A stretch of DNA of 64,000 bases from Streptomyces sp. NBC_00557 (GTDB lineage Bacteria > Actinomycetota > Actinomycetes > Streptomycetales > Streptomycetaceae), in assembly GCF_036345995.1 (NCBI RefSeq), contig NZ_CP107796.1, positions 7,998,001 through 8,062,000 on the forward strand, written 5' to 3'. Under the pieces are notes generated by a model. The model did no database searches. It saw only the letters and a list, made by a program, of their open reading frames with translations, and was not told the origin of the DNA. The number at the start of each line of letters is the position of its first letter. Positions within the stretch are counted from its first letter, which is position 1. Made by a program: the position numbers and the translations under genes. Shown here in pieces: positions 36,365 to 44,988 of the stretch.

Positions 36365-37378
36365 ATGAACGAACTACTCACCGAGGCGATCGAAGCCCAC
36401 GGCGGGAACACGCGCCGGCGCCGGCTGACTCAGGCGCGAGCCACCCTCGTCAGCGGTGGGCATCTGTTCGCCGTGAAAGGCTTGCCGCAGGATCCCTCGC
36501 CCCGCGAGATGACCGTTCTCCTCCACGAGGAGCACGCCTCGGTCAGACCCTTCGGCGCCCCCGACCAGAAGACCGACTTCACACCCGGACGCGTCAGTAT
36601 CGACAAGATCGACGGGCGAGTGGTGGCCGAACGCGAGGACCCACGGTCGTCGTTCAGCGGCCACACTCTGGAGACCCCCTGGGACGCACTGGACCGCGCC
36701 TACTTCAACGGCTACGCCCTGTGGACCTACCTCACCACGCCGTTCCTGCTCGCCATGCCCGGATTCACGGTCACCGAGATCGAGCCGTGGCGGGAAGGAG
36801 ACGAACTCTGGCGTGGGCTGCGCGCCACGTTCCCGCCAGAGATCGTCAGCCACAGCACCCACCAGGACTTCTACTTCGGCCCCGACCGGCTGCTGCGCCG
36901 ACACGACTACCACGTCGACGTGGCAGGTGGGTTCGCCGCCGCGCAGTACGTCCACGACTGCGTGGAAGCGGACGGCATCGTGCTGCCCACCAAGCGCCGG
37001 GCCTACCGCCGCGACGCCGATGGCTACCCCATCCTCGAGCAGGTCATGGTCTCGATCGGCCTCAGCGACATCCACTTCAGCAGACAGCAAGGCGCCGCCG
37101 GTGGCGGTGCAGCAACGAAGCTCTGTCGCACTACGGATCAGATGCCCCCCTGCACTCGCCGCGGGAAGCCGCTTTACGGAAACCGCCGCCTACTCGCCGT
37201 CTTCGGCCTTGTCGTCGAAGACGAAGAGCGGTTTGGCGCCGTGAGCGGGCGCTTCGGCGAACGAGATGGCTTCGGTGAAGCGTTCCAGCGGGAACGGCCG
37301 GCCCTCGGGGATGCACAGCACTCCATCGGTGACGAGAGTACGAACCTCGGACAGGGCGTCCTGCACATCCGCAGGTGA
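36365..37378 (+). CDS. Conserved-type hypothetical protein with an overlapping C-terminal extension
   Basis: This 337-residue soluble protein begins with MNELLTEAIEAHGG, followed by RRLTQARATLVSGGHLFAVKG. It contains PWDALDRAYFNGYALWTYL, FYFGPDRLLRRHDYHVDVAGG and VMVSIGLSDIHFS. It has a lipid-binding-like all-beta pattern but no family name I can give. The ATG follows AGGAG. After DIHFS at about 37080 the remaining 95 residues look random and lie antisense to the convergent dehydrogenase for 189 bp. The natural stop seems lost, so the present end is an extension. The first 240 residues are well supported. Confidence 0.65.
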   Translation: MNELLTEAIEAHGGNTRRRRLTQARATLVSGGHLFAVKGLPQDPSPREMTVLLHEEHASVRPFGAPDQKTDFTPGRVSIDKIDGRVVAEREDPRSSFSGHTLETPWDALDRAYFNGYALWTYLTTPFLLAMPGFTVTEIEPWREGDELWRGLRATFPPEIVSHSTHQDFYFGPDRLLRRHDYHVDVAGGFAAAQYVHDCVEADGIVLPTKRRAYRRDADGYPILEQVMVSIGLSDIHFSRQQGAAGGGAATKLCRTTDQMPPCTRRGKPLYGNRRLLAVFGLVVEDEERFGAVSGRFGERDGFGEAFQRERPALGDAQHSIGDESTNLGQGVLHIRR

Positions 37379-38257
37379 GGCGGTGCCGAACCAGCGGTTC
37401 AGCCAGAAGCCACGGACCACTTTCGCCTCGTAGACGAGCGAGCGCGCGGGCAGTGGGATCGTCAGCGCAGCGGGGTCGTTCTGCCGATGGGTGGAGAGCG
37501 CGCCGTAGACCACGACCTCTCCTCCCGGAGCCAGGGCCTGGGACACCTGGGCCCCTACTGGACCCGCGACACAGTCGATGGCCTTGTGCACGCCGGCCGG
37601 TCCGGCGATCTCGGTCACACGCTGCAGCAGGTCCTCGTCCTCGGTGCAGACGACCTCGTCGCCGCCGAGCGCATTGATCTCGTCGACGGCGTCGCGCCGC
37701 CGCACCACATTGATCGTGCGAATTCCCAGATGCCGGGCCAGCTGAATGACGAGCCGGCCGACGGTGGAGCCCGCCGCCGTCTGCAACAGCCATTCCCCCG
37801 GCTGTACGTCGAGTTCGCGCGCCACCAGGAGCAGCGCGGTCAGCGGGTTGACAGCGAGTTGACAGGCGCTGGAGTCGCTCAGACGGTCGGGGACCGTCAG
37901 AAGCCGGTGCGTATCGGCAACAAGGTATTCCTGCCAGGTGCCGGTCACATCGGGTTCGGGTACGGCCGGGACGGCGGCGACCACCACGCGCTCGCCGATC
38001 TTCAGTCCCTCGGTCCCCGGGCCCAGGGCCTCAATACGGCCCACGCACTCCATGTGCCCCCCGACAGTGGGAAACTCGGGAGAGAAGCCGTAGCGACCAC
38101 GCACTACGTGCAGATCGCTGGCGTGAATCGGAGTCGCCTGCACACGGATCAACGCCTGGCCGACACCTGGCGTGGGAACCGGCCGGGATTCCAGACGCAG
38201 AACATCGTTCGGCTCGCCGACCTCTCCGGCCACGAGCGCGCGCATGGATTGCCGCAT
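37190..38257 (-). CDS. MDR-family (zinc-free) alcohol dehydrogenase / enoyl-reductase-like protein
   Basis: This 355-residue medium-chain dehydrogenase has the GroES-like domain (about 5-150; PIHASDLHVVRGRYGFSPEFP). The Rossmann domain follows (about 155-300) with LQTAAGSTVGRLVIQLARHLG as nucleotide motif. The zinc-ligand Cys/His residues of classical ADHs are missing, as in mitochondrial enoyl-ACP reductases and quinone reductases (similar PINPADLNxxxGxYG start). It probably uses NADPH on a conjugated carbonyl or enoyl substrate. It starts at 38257 and converges with the hypothetical gene, overlapping its tail. Confidence 0.83.
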   Translation of the reverse strand: MRQSMRALVAGEVGEPNDVLRLESRPVPTPGVGQALIRVQATPIHASDLHVVRGRYGFSPEFPTVGGHMECVGRIEALGPGTEGLKIGERVVVAAVPAVPEPDVTGTWQEYLVADTHRLLTVPDRLSDSSACQLAVNPLTALLLVARELDVQPGEWLLQTAAGSTVGRLVIQLARHLGIRTINVVRRRDAVDEINALGGDEVVCTEDEDLLQRVTEIAGPAGVHKAIDCVAGPVGAQVSQALAPGGEVVVYGALSTHRQNDPAALTIPLPARSLVYEAKVVRGFWLNRWFGTASPADVQDALSEVRTLVTDGVLCIPEGRPFPLERFTEAISFAEAPAHGAKPLFVFDDKAEDGE

Positions 38258-38839
38258 GAGCGACCTCTCGTCTCAGGAACGACGCGACCTGCGGCGGGCC
38301 TCGACGCCACATGTACGGCTCGTCTCGCCTGATCGCCTGGGCGATCGCCAGGCGTCACCCCTGCACTCCTCCCAGCCTGCGCTCCCTCACGAGCGCTGTC
38401 ATGTCGTAACCAGCCATGCCTCCTGACGCGAGGCTCGCGACGGGACAATCGGACACGGTCGTCGGCGGCTTCGCCCGCGGATGCCTGGTGGGAAACCTGG
38501 GCGCGGACGCGGCCTACCGTTGGGAGGGCACGCTGATCGCGGCGCGCGCCGACAAGTCCTCTGCTCCCTTCGACGCCCTGCGCTGATCGCTGCCGGTCGC
38601 TGAAGACGCGCCGGCGCCGCCACCCACACCGCGCCGAGCCTCCGCCGGCCGTGAGGCAGGCGCGGGCGAACCCGGGTGCCTTCGTACACGACTCGTCATT
38701 GGAGGGGGAGGCCCTATGGGTGCTGAGGGGGGAGGCTCCTCTGTTGAGGCCACACCGGCGGCAGCTCCGACACGTCTCGGAACGCGGGGGAGCGGCGCGC
38801 AGGAGCCAGGAGCAGGCTGGATAGGGGAGGTGGGTTGCC
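38258..38839. other. Gap upstream of the pseudo-phosphatase
   Basis: Besides the TetR fragment, this 582-bp stretch contains only the promoter of the minus-strand dehydrogenase and, before 38840, the ribosome site GGAGG at 38826-38830. No other gene is seen. Confidence 0.4.
38416..38586 (+). pseudogene. C-terminal fragment of a TetR regulator
   Basis: A 56-residue frame reads GFARGCLVGNLGADAA and then YRWEGTLIAARADKSSAPFDAL. This joins two pieces of the TetR C-terminal ligand domain (…GCLVGNLGxE… and …WEGALxRARxxxSxxPLDxF…) with the helices between them missing. There is no DNA-binding domain. It is an internally deleted relic, on the same strand as the pseudo-phosphatase gene that follows. 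Confidence 0.5.
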
Positions 38840-40951
38840 GTGGCGCACAACGAAGCCTTTTCGCCCCTCGAGGGTGCCGCAGTACTGGAAGCGCTGTTCC
38901 ACCAGTCCCCGACCGGCCTGATGGTCCTGGACACGGAACTGCGCATCCTGCGAATCAACGTCGACACACCGGTCTCTCGCGGAGTGCCCCCTGAGCACGT
39001 CGTGGGCCGGCATCTCACCGATGTGTACGACTTTTCCGCGCCCGGTCAGGTGGAGGCGATCCTGCGCGGCGTGCTGGAGAGCGGCGAGCCCGCACGGGGG
39101 CGCCTGGTGGGGGTGCGTCCGAAGGGTGCGCCGGGGCCCGAGTATCTGCTCTCCGTCTCGGTGTCCCGCCTCGAGCAGGCCCAGGGGAAGGTCTTGGGGG
39201 TGTTGACGGAGATACTCGATGTCACCGAACGCGAAAAGGTACGCGCTCGTTTGCGCGTCCTCGGTTCGGTGCGCGAGCGCGTGGGGTGGACCCTCGACGT
39301 GGTGGCCACCTGCGAGGAACTGGTGCAGTCCGTGGTGCCGGACCTCGCCGACATCGCCGTGGTGGAAGTGGTGGAGGCGGTGGTGCGCGGGGAGGACCCT
39401 CCGCCGAGTCCTCTCGGACGACAGGTGCCGCTGCGCCGAGCCGCCTTCTGTCGCAGTGGCGGGGAGGAGCAGGTTCAGGCGCATCCGGTGGGTGACGTGC
39501 GCGCTCTGCCGTTCCCGACGCCGTACGCGCAGACGCTGACCGACCTCAAGCCCCGCCTGGTCGCCCTGGGCCCCGAAACGCCCTGGCTGGCCGCCGTCCC
39601 GCGGCGCGCCGAGGCTATCCGCGCCTCCGGTGCCCACAGCCTCATCACCACACCCCTGACTCTGCGGGGAACCGTGCTGGGACTGATGAGCCTGTACCGC
39701 ACCGACCGGGGCGACGCCTACGAGCAGGGGGACGTCACCCTCGCCGTCGCAGTGGCCGCTCACGCCGCACTGTGCATCGAAAACGCCCGCCGCTACACCC
39801 GCGAACACACCATCGCCCTGACCATTCAGCGCCACCTGCTGCTCCACCGGGCTGCGACGCAGAGGACCGTTGAAACCGCCCACTTGCTGGTGCCCTCCGA
39901 AACGGGCGGAGGCGCCGGGTTCGACACGTTCGCCCTGTCCGGTGCCCGCACCGCACTGGTGGTCGGTGAAGTAGGCGGCCAAGGCATCCACGCGGCCACC
40001 ACCCTGGGACAGATAGGGACCGCCACGCACTCCCTCGCCGCGCTTGACCTGGAGCCCGACGAACTCCTCGCCCGCCTCAACGACACCGCCGTACGCCTGG
40101 CCCAGGAACGCGCGGTTCTGCCGCCTGGCGACCCCATGCCGCTCAAGGGAAGCTGCGTGTTCGCGGTCTACGACCCGCTCGCCCAGACCTGCACCATCGC
40201 CCTGGCCGGCCACCCCCCACCCGTGATCGCCCATCCCGACGGGAGTACCGAGATCCCTCACCTGCCGAGCGGACCTGCCCTGGGCAGTACCGAAGGACCT
40301 CCCTTCGCTGCCACCACGGTCTCTGTCACCGACGGCAGCGTCCTCGCCTTCTACACCCCCTCTCTCCTGGACACCTCCCAGTCCCCGGACACCCTTCGGC
40401 GGGTGCTGGCCCACGCTGACCGGCCGCTGCAGGATCTGTGCGACGACGTGCTCTACCGGCTGGGGAACGACACCCGCCACGGCGACGTCATCCTCCTCCT
40501 CGCCCGCACCCACACATTCCCCGCTGATCAGGTCGCCGCATGGCATCTCGACCACCATCCCAAAGCCGCCGCCGTGGCGCGCAGCCACACCGAGGAACAG
40601 CTCACCCAGTGGGGCGTGGACGAGGAAACCGCCTACAACACCGAAATGATCGTCAGCGAACTGGTCACCAACGCCATCCGCTACGGCACACCGCCCGTGC
40701 AGCTGCGGCTCATCAAGGACCGCACGCTCACCTGTGAAGTCCACGACGGCAATGCCCTCGCGCCGCGGCTGCGCCACGCCAAGATCACCGACGAGGGTGG
40801 GCGCGGCTTGTTCATCACCGCCCAACTCGCACAGAACTGGGGTGTCCGGTACTCCCTCGACGGCAAGACCGTCTGGACCGAGCAGACTCTCCCGGCTACA
40901 GCTCAGGACGACGCATCCGTCCTCGGCGACGGCGCGGGCCACGGGCGCTGA
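38840..40951 (+). CDS. PAS-GAF-PP2C-HATPase protein with a degenerate phosphatase domain
   Basis: This is a 703-residue protein starting with GTG at 38840. It has PAS (about 10-125; LFHQSPTGLMVLDTELRIL), GAF (about 130-320), a SpoIIE/PP2C-like domain (about 340-560) and an RsbW-like HATPase domain (about 565-690; SELVTNAIRYG, DEGGRGLFI). In the PP2C part the metal-binding signatures are lost: GGGAGFD instead of GGDWFD, GEVGGQG instead of GDVxGHG, YTPSLLD instead of YSDGLxE, and GDVILLL instead of DDxTLLL. The kinase boxes are intact. It therefore probably phosphorylates or binds an anti-anti-sigma partner but cannot dephosphorylate. The other two PP2C proteins in the window keep all residues. 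Confidence 0.85.
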   Translation: MAHNEAFSPLEGAAVLEALFHQSPTGLMVLDTELRILRINVDTPVSRGVPPEHVVGRHLTDVYDFSAPGQVEAILRGVLESGEPARGRLVGVRPKGAPGPEYLLSVSVSRLEQAQGKVLGVLTEILDVTEREKVRARLRVLGSVRERVGWTLDVVATCEELVQSVVPDLADIAVVEVVEAVVRGEDPPPSPLGRQVPLRRAAFCRSGGEEQVQAHPVGDVRALPFPTPYAQTLTDLKPRLVALGPETPWLAAVPRRAEAIRASGAHSLITTPLTLRGTVLGLMSLYRTDRGDAYEQGDVTLAVAVAAHAALCIENARRYTREHTIALTIQRHLLLHRAATQRTVETAHLLVPSETGGGAGFDTFALSGARTALVVGEVGGQGIHAATTLGQIGTATHSLAALDLEPDELLARLNDTAVRLAQERAVLPPGDPMPLKGSCVFAVYDPLAQTCTIALAGHPPPVIAHPDGSTEIPHLPSGPALGSTEGPPFAATTVSVTDGSVLAFYTPSLLDTSQSPDTLRRVLAHADRPLQDLCDDVLYRLGNDTRHGDVILLLARTHTFPADQVAAWHLDHHPKAAAVARSHTEEQLTQWGVDEETAYNTEMIVSELVTNAIRYGTPPVQLRLIKDRTLTCEVHDGNALAPRLRHAKITDEGGRGLFITAQLAQNWGVRYSLDGKTVWTEQTLPATAQDDASVLGDGAGHGR

Positions 40952-41045
40952 CAGCAAAGAGAAGGCCTGGCGGATGCAGCACGTACAGTCGGCAAGTTCC
41001 GGGTGGGCCCCCCATGTGAGCACTTTTCGCCGCCGGGCATGATGG

Positions 41046-41600
41046 TCAGTGGGCCGGGACCGGGAAGAGCATGCAGCTGCTGGTGGCGTGGGCCAGGAGC
41101 CGGTCGTTGGAGTCGCGGAGCTCTGCCTGGGCGAGGGCGGTGCGGCGGCCGCTGTTGATGACGGTGCCGATGGCGCGGACCTTGCCGGTGTCGACGGTGA
41201 TGGGGCGCAGGAACTTCAAGGTCAGATCGATCGACGTGTAGGCCATGCCCTGGGGCAGCGTGGACTGCACCGCACAGCCGGCCGCCGAGTCGAGGAGCGT
41301 GGCGTAGACACCGCCGTGAACGCTGCCTATCGGGTTGTAGTGCTCCTCGCCCGGCACCAGCACGAAGACCGCCCGGCCGTGCTCGGCCTCCTCCAGGGTG
41401 AAGCCCAGGGTGGCGGCGATCGGCGGGGCGGGCAGGCGCCCGGCGAGGATCTCGCGGAGGAAGCCGAGACCGCTGTGGTGGGGGACGGCGTCGGCGGAAA
41501 GGGCGGGGTCTTCCCAGCCGACCACACGTGATCTGTGCGTTGCCGCTTCCGCGGGGTCGGCCGTGTCGGTGCTCAGTGACTTCTTCGATGTTTCGGACAT
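41046..41600 (-). CDS. PaaI-type hotdog thioesterase
   Basis: This 184-residue protein has the hotdog fold of PaaI/YdiI thioesterases (about 65-180). Key segments are NPIGSVHGGVYATLLDSAAGCAV (HGG with the catalytic acid helix), YTSIDLTLKFLRPI and TALAQAELRDSNDRLLAHATSSC. It should hydrolyse an acyl-CoA or aryl-CoA ester. A longer N-terminal extension (about 55 residues) precedes the domain. The ATG at 41600 follows GAGGAG; a start at 41657 has none. It is on the same strand as the HxlR gene upstream, so may be co-transcribed. Confidence 0.83.
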   Translation of the reverse strand: MSETSKKSLSTDTADPAEAATHRSRVVGWEDPALSADAVPHHSGLGFLREILAGRLPAPPIAATLGFTLEEAEHGRAVFVLVPGEEHYNPIGSVHGGVYATLLDSAAGCAVQSTLPQGMAYTSIDLTLKFLRPITVDTGKVRAIGTVINSGRRTALAQAELRDSNDRLLAHATSSCMLFPVPAH

Positions 41601-41714
41601 GCGGCGGCTCCTCGTAGGCGTGTGTTGCCGGTGTGGCGTGCCGGTCGGCGATGGCACAGGCGACCCCGCTTTTGCGGCGGGGCCGTCCTGCCGGGTGTTG
41701 CGGTCGCGCTGCGC

Positions 41715-42206
41715 TCAGGGACTGTCCGGGCTGACGCGGATGAGACCCGGGCCGGCGTCGACGAACGAGTCTCCGATCGGAACGTCGTGGCCGTCGTCGC
41801 AGCGGAGCACCGCGTGCACCGGGGCGCCGCAGTCCTTGTGGCGTACGACCACGGGGGGGCCTTGTTCGTCGGCGGCCCACCTGTCGCCCCACTGCCGCAG
41901 CGCCACGATGACGGCGCGGAAGTCCCGGCCCTTCTGGGTGAGCTGGTAGGCGTACCGGGTCCGCTGGCCGGGCTCCTGATAGGGGACGCGCTCCAGCAGA
42001 CCGGCGGCGGTCAGTTCTTTCAGACGCGCCGCGGCGGCGGGTTCGCCGATGCCCACACGCTTGGCGAAGTCGTCGAACCGGCGTGTGCCGAAGAACGCCT
42101 CGCGCATGATCAGCAGCGCTGTCCTGTTGCCGACGATCTCCAGAGTCCGGGCGATGGAGCAGTTGGCCATGGACCAGGCGTCCCGTTCCTCCAGCAAGTC
42201 CGTCAT
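41715..42206 (-). CDS. HxlR-family transcriptional regulator
   Basis: This 163-residue protein has the HxlR winged HTH (about 12-105): CSIARTLEIVGNRTALLIMREA, RRFDDFAKRVGIGEPAAAARL and the wing LLERVPYQEPGQRTRYAY. The tail carries Cys residues (KDCGAPV, LRCDDGH). The ATG at 42206 follows GGTGGAGAG. It is divergent from an SDR gene followed by an MFS exporter; three AAGTCAGC elements lie between. The inferred role is a repressor of that pair, perhaps sensing a reactive aldehyde or quinone. Confidence 0.87.
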   Translation of the reverse strand: MTDLLEERDAWSMANCSIARTLEIVGNRTALLIMREAFFGTRRFDDFAKRVGIGEPAAAARLKELTAAGLLERVPYQEPGQRTRYAYQLTQKGRDFRAVIVALRQWGDRWAADEQGPPVVVRHKDCGAPVHAVLRCDDGHDVPIGDSFVDAGPGLIRVSPDSP

Positions 42207-42238
42207 CTCTCCACCTTCCACCTGGCTTGCCTCATGCA

Positions 42239-42285
42239 AAGTCAGCCTATACCGTCGTAGCTGACTTCTTCAATCGTAAGTCAGC
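42239..42285. promoter_or_regulatory. Triple operator for HxlR at the SDR promoter
   Basis: AAGTCAGC (42239-42246), its inverse GCTGACTT (42260-42267) and AAGTCAGC again (42278-42285) alternate in orientation with spacers of 13 and 10 bp. They lie between the HxlR and SDR starts. All three copies are exact. Confidence 0.65.
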
Positions 42286-42310
42286 TGGGGTACATCCCGA
42301 GGGAGGAATC

Positions 42311-43009
42311 ATGGACATCAGCAGCGCAACCGTCCTGGTCACCGGGGCCAATCGCGGCCTCGGCCGGGCACTGGCCCAGGAACTGCTCGCGCGTGGCGCC
42401 ACGGTGTACGGAGCGGCCCGTCGGCCGGACCAGATCGATCTGCCCGGCGTGAAAGCGATACGGCTCGACGTGACCGACCCCGCCTCGGTCGCCGCGGCCG
42501 CCGAAGAGGCCCGTGACATCACGGTGCTGATCAACAACGCGGGCAGTTCCACGGGCGCCGATCTGCTGACCGGCAGCTGGGACGCCGTCCGCCTGGAGAT
42601 GGAGACCCACTACCTGGGCACCCTCGGCATGATCCGGGCCTTCGCCCCCGTGATCGAGTCCCAGGGCGGAGGTGCCGTCCTCAACATCCTGTCCGTGCTG
42701 TCGTGGATCAGCTTTCCCGCCGTCGGCGCGTACGCCGCCGCCAAGTCCGCGGAGTGGAGCCTGACCAACACGGTGCGCCAGCAGCTCGCACCCCGAGGCA
42801 TCACCGTGTCCGGACTCCACGTCGGCTACATGGACACCGACATGGCCCGCCATGTCGACGGACCCAAGTCCGACCCGGCGGACGTCGCCCGCGCGGCCGT
42901 CGACGGCATTGCCTCCGGGGCTGCCGAGATCGTCGTCGACGACCGCAGCCGCCAGGTGCGGGCCGACCTCTCCGGCGGCGTCACCGCCCTTTACCCGCAG
43001 CTCGGCTGA
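42311..43009 (+). CDS. SDR-family oxidoreductase
   Basis: This 232-residue short-chain dehydrogenase has VLVTGANRGLGRALAQEL near the start, LINNAGSS, the catalytic Ser in ILSVLSW, YAAAKSAEW (Tyr-x3-Lys) and the ending VDDRSRQVRADLSGG. The ATG at 42311 follows GGAGGAA. It is the first gene of a two-gene operon; the MFS exporter starts 12 bp later. The HxlR regulator and its three operators lie directly upstream, so the enzyme is probably induced with the exporter. Substrate unknown. Confidence 0.85.
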   Translation: MDISSATVLVTGANRGLGRALAQELLARGATVYGAARRPDQIDLPGVKAIRLDVTDPASVAAAAEEARDITVLINNAGSSTGADLLTGSWDAVRLEMETHYLGTLGMIRAFAPVIESQGGGAVLNILSVLSWISFPAVGAYAAAKSAEWSLTNTVRQQLAPRGITVSGLHVGYMDTDMARHVDGPKSDPADVARAAVDGIASGAAEIVVDDRSRQVRADLSGGVTALYPQLG

Positions 43010-43021
43010 GACGAGGACACC

Positions 43022-44605
43022 ATGACTTCCGCTCCTTCCCCCGCCCCGGGCCGGCTCAGGCCGACCGGCCGGCGAACCGGTGTCCGGCCCTCCCCGAACC
43101 AGCCCTCCCGGCTCGCCGCCGCCGTCACGCTCATCGCGATGTGCCTGGGCGCCATGACGACCTTTCTGCTGATCACCGCATCGGTATCGGCCCTGTCGGC
43201 CATCCAGGACGACCTGCACGTCTCCCCGACCGGCCTTGTCTGGATCCCCTCCGCGTACACCCTGCTCGTGGCCAGTCTGGTGATGTCCGCGGGCACCATC
43301 GGAAACCTCTACGGCCGCAAGCGCACCTTCGCCACCGGCGCCGCCATCATGATCATCGGCTCGCTCATCGTCTACGCGGCGGGTTCGGCGGGAGGCGTCA
43401 TCGCCGGCCAGCTCGTGTCCGGCCTCGGCGGCGCTCTCATCCTGCCCAACAGCCTGGCCATTCTGGGAGCCACCTTCCCCGACCCCCACCGGCGCACCGA
43501 AGTCGTCACCGTCTGGGCCGCCTCCTCCGGTATCGGGCTCGCCGTCGGCCCCCTGATCGCGGGCACACTGCTGGATCACTTCCACTGGAACACGGTCTTC
43601 CTGTCGACCGCCGTCCTCGCCGTGGTCACCCTGGCCGCCGCCGTCTTCGTCGCCGAATCGCGGGGCCCCGAGGGCAGGCTGGACGTCCCCGGGCAGGTCC
43701 TGGCCGTCCTGGGTGTCGCCGCTCTCGTCTACGCCCTCATCGAAGGCGGACACGACGGCTACACCGGCCCCCGGATCCTCATCGCCTGGATCGTCGCGGC
43801 CGCGGCCCTGACCGGCTTCGTCCTCGTCGAGCGCGCCGGCCGCACACCCATGCTGGACATCACCCTGTTCCGGTCGGCGTCCTTCAGCGCGGTCATGTTC
43901 GTCGCGGCCGTCTCCCTGTTCGGCTTCACCGGACTGGCCATCCTGTCGGTGCTCTTCTACGAGCGCGTCCAGCACCTGTCCGCCCTGGACGTGGGATGGC
44001 GGCTGCTGGCCTTCTTCGGCGTCTACGTCATCGTCAGCTACGCGACCGGACGCGTGATCCGCCGCACCGGCTTCAAGCTCCCGCTGACCGTCGGCTTCCT
44101 CATCGGAGCCGCCGCCACGGCCGCACTCACCATGCTGGATCCGACCACCCCGTACGCCCGGGTGTGGTGGCTGTTCGCGCTCTTCGGGGCCGCAAGCGGG
44201 ATGGTGGCCGCGCCGAGCACCGCGGCCGCCCTGGTCAGCGTCTCCCACGAACGCGCCGGCATGGCCTCCGGAGCCGTCAACGCCTTCCGCCAGATCGGAT
44301 CCGTCACCGGCTCCTCCCTCCTCGGCGCACTCCTCGCCGGCCGGCTCCAGTCCCAACTGCCGGCGCGGCTCGACGCCCACCACGTCCCCCGAGCAGCCTG
44401 GCCCGCCGTCCAGCACGCCGTCTCCACGGGCAGCAGCGGCCACCGAGCGGCACCGCCGAACGTCACCGCCGCGATCGGGGACGCCTTCACCTCCGGCGTC
44501 CACGTCGGTTTGACCGTCATCGCCGCCGTGTTCCTGTGCGCGGCGCTCGCCTCGGCCCTGCTGGTACACAACCGACCGCACCACACCACTGTCACGAGGA
44601 AGTGA
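43022..44605 (+). CDS. MFS exporter of the DHA2 (EmrB/QacA) family
   Basis: This 527-residue transporter has about 14 helices. The N-terminus is basic. Motif A (GRKRTF) follows helix 2; the DHA2-type motif C region SSGIGLAVGPLIAG is in helix 5. LGGALILPNSLAILGATFP and GMASGAVNAFRQIGSVTGSSLLG are typical of the class. It starts 12 bp after the SDR stop, so it forms one HxlR-controlled operon with it. Export of an SDR substrate or product is inferred. No terminator hairpin is visible directly behind it. Confidence 0.88.
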   Translation: MTSAPSPAPGRLRPTGRRTGVRPSPNQPSRLAAAVTLIAMCLGAMTTFLLITASVSALSAIQDDLHVSPTGLVWIPSAYTLLVASLVMSAGTIGNLYGRKRTFATGAAIMIIGSLIVYAAGSAGGVIAGQLVSGLGGALILPNSLAILGATFPDPHRRTEVVTVWAASSGIGLAVGPLIAGTLLDHFHWNTVFLSTAVLAVVTLAAAVFVAESRGPEGRLDVPGQVLAVLGVAALVYALIEGGHDGYTGPRILIAWIVAAAALTGFVLVERAGRTPMLDITLFRSASFSAVMFVAAVSLFGFTGLAILSVLFYERVQHLSALDVGWRLLAFFGVYVIVSYATGRVIRRTGFKLPLTVGFLIGAAATAALTMLDPTTPYARVWWLFALFGAASGMVAAPSTAAALVSVSHERAGMASGAVNAFRQIGSVTGSSLLGALLAGRLQSQLPARLDAHHVPRAAWPAVQHAVSTGSSGHRAAPPNVTAAIGDAFTSGVHVGLTVIAAVFLCAALASALLVHNRPHHTTVTRK

Positions 44606-44988
44606 CGCGCGACATTCAGGAGCAACGCCGAGAACCGTGGACTCTCCTGCGGGGTGATGCCGACGGGGCTGGGACGGTGTCAGGCGGCCGTGGCAGGGCG
44701 TGACGTGCACGGAACCCCTGACGGGTGTGCCAGTCGCGGTGAACGGCCCGCGATGAACGGCCGCGACAGGAGGCGCACCGGGCTGGGGCGGACGAGTGGG
44801 CGGCCCGCGAGGGCCATGACGTGCTCGCGGGTGGCCGGGCTGCGGCCGGTGAAGCGCTGTGAGACCACGATGCGGTGATCGCCTCCCACGCCGTGCACGC
44901 CCCTGTCGAAGAGCGATGGTTGCCACGGGGACCCCGGTTGCAGAGGCCTGCTCGCATGGTGGAGGATCCGGGGCGGGAGGGGATTTGA
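44606..44988. other. Gap without a supported gene
   Basis: These 383 bp between the MFS exporter and a membrane-protein gene contain weak frames on both strands. A minus-strand one (44680-44898) has segments such as DHRIVVSQRFTGRS but no family match. The ribosome site GGGAGGGGA lies at the end. Confidence 0.35.

Noticed and set aside
38840..40951. Ordinary active SpoIIE phosphatase
   Set aside because: The four metal-binding signatures are all changed, so a plain phosphatase call would be wrong.
38714..41023. A 769-codon minus-strand frame
   Set aside because: It is antisense to the pseudo-phosphatase gene, whose domains are unmistakable.
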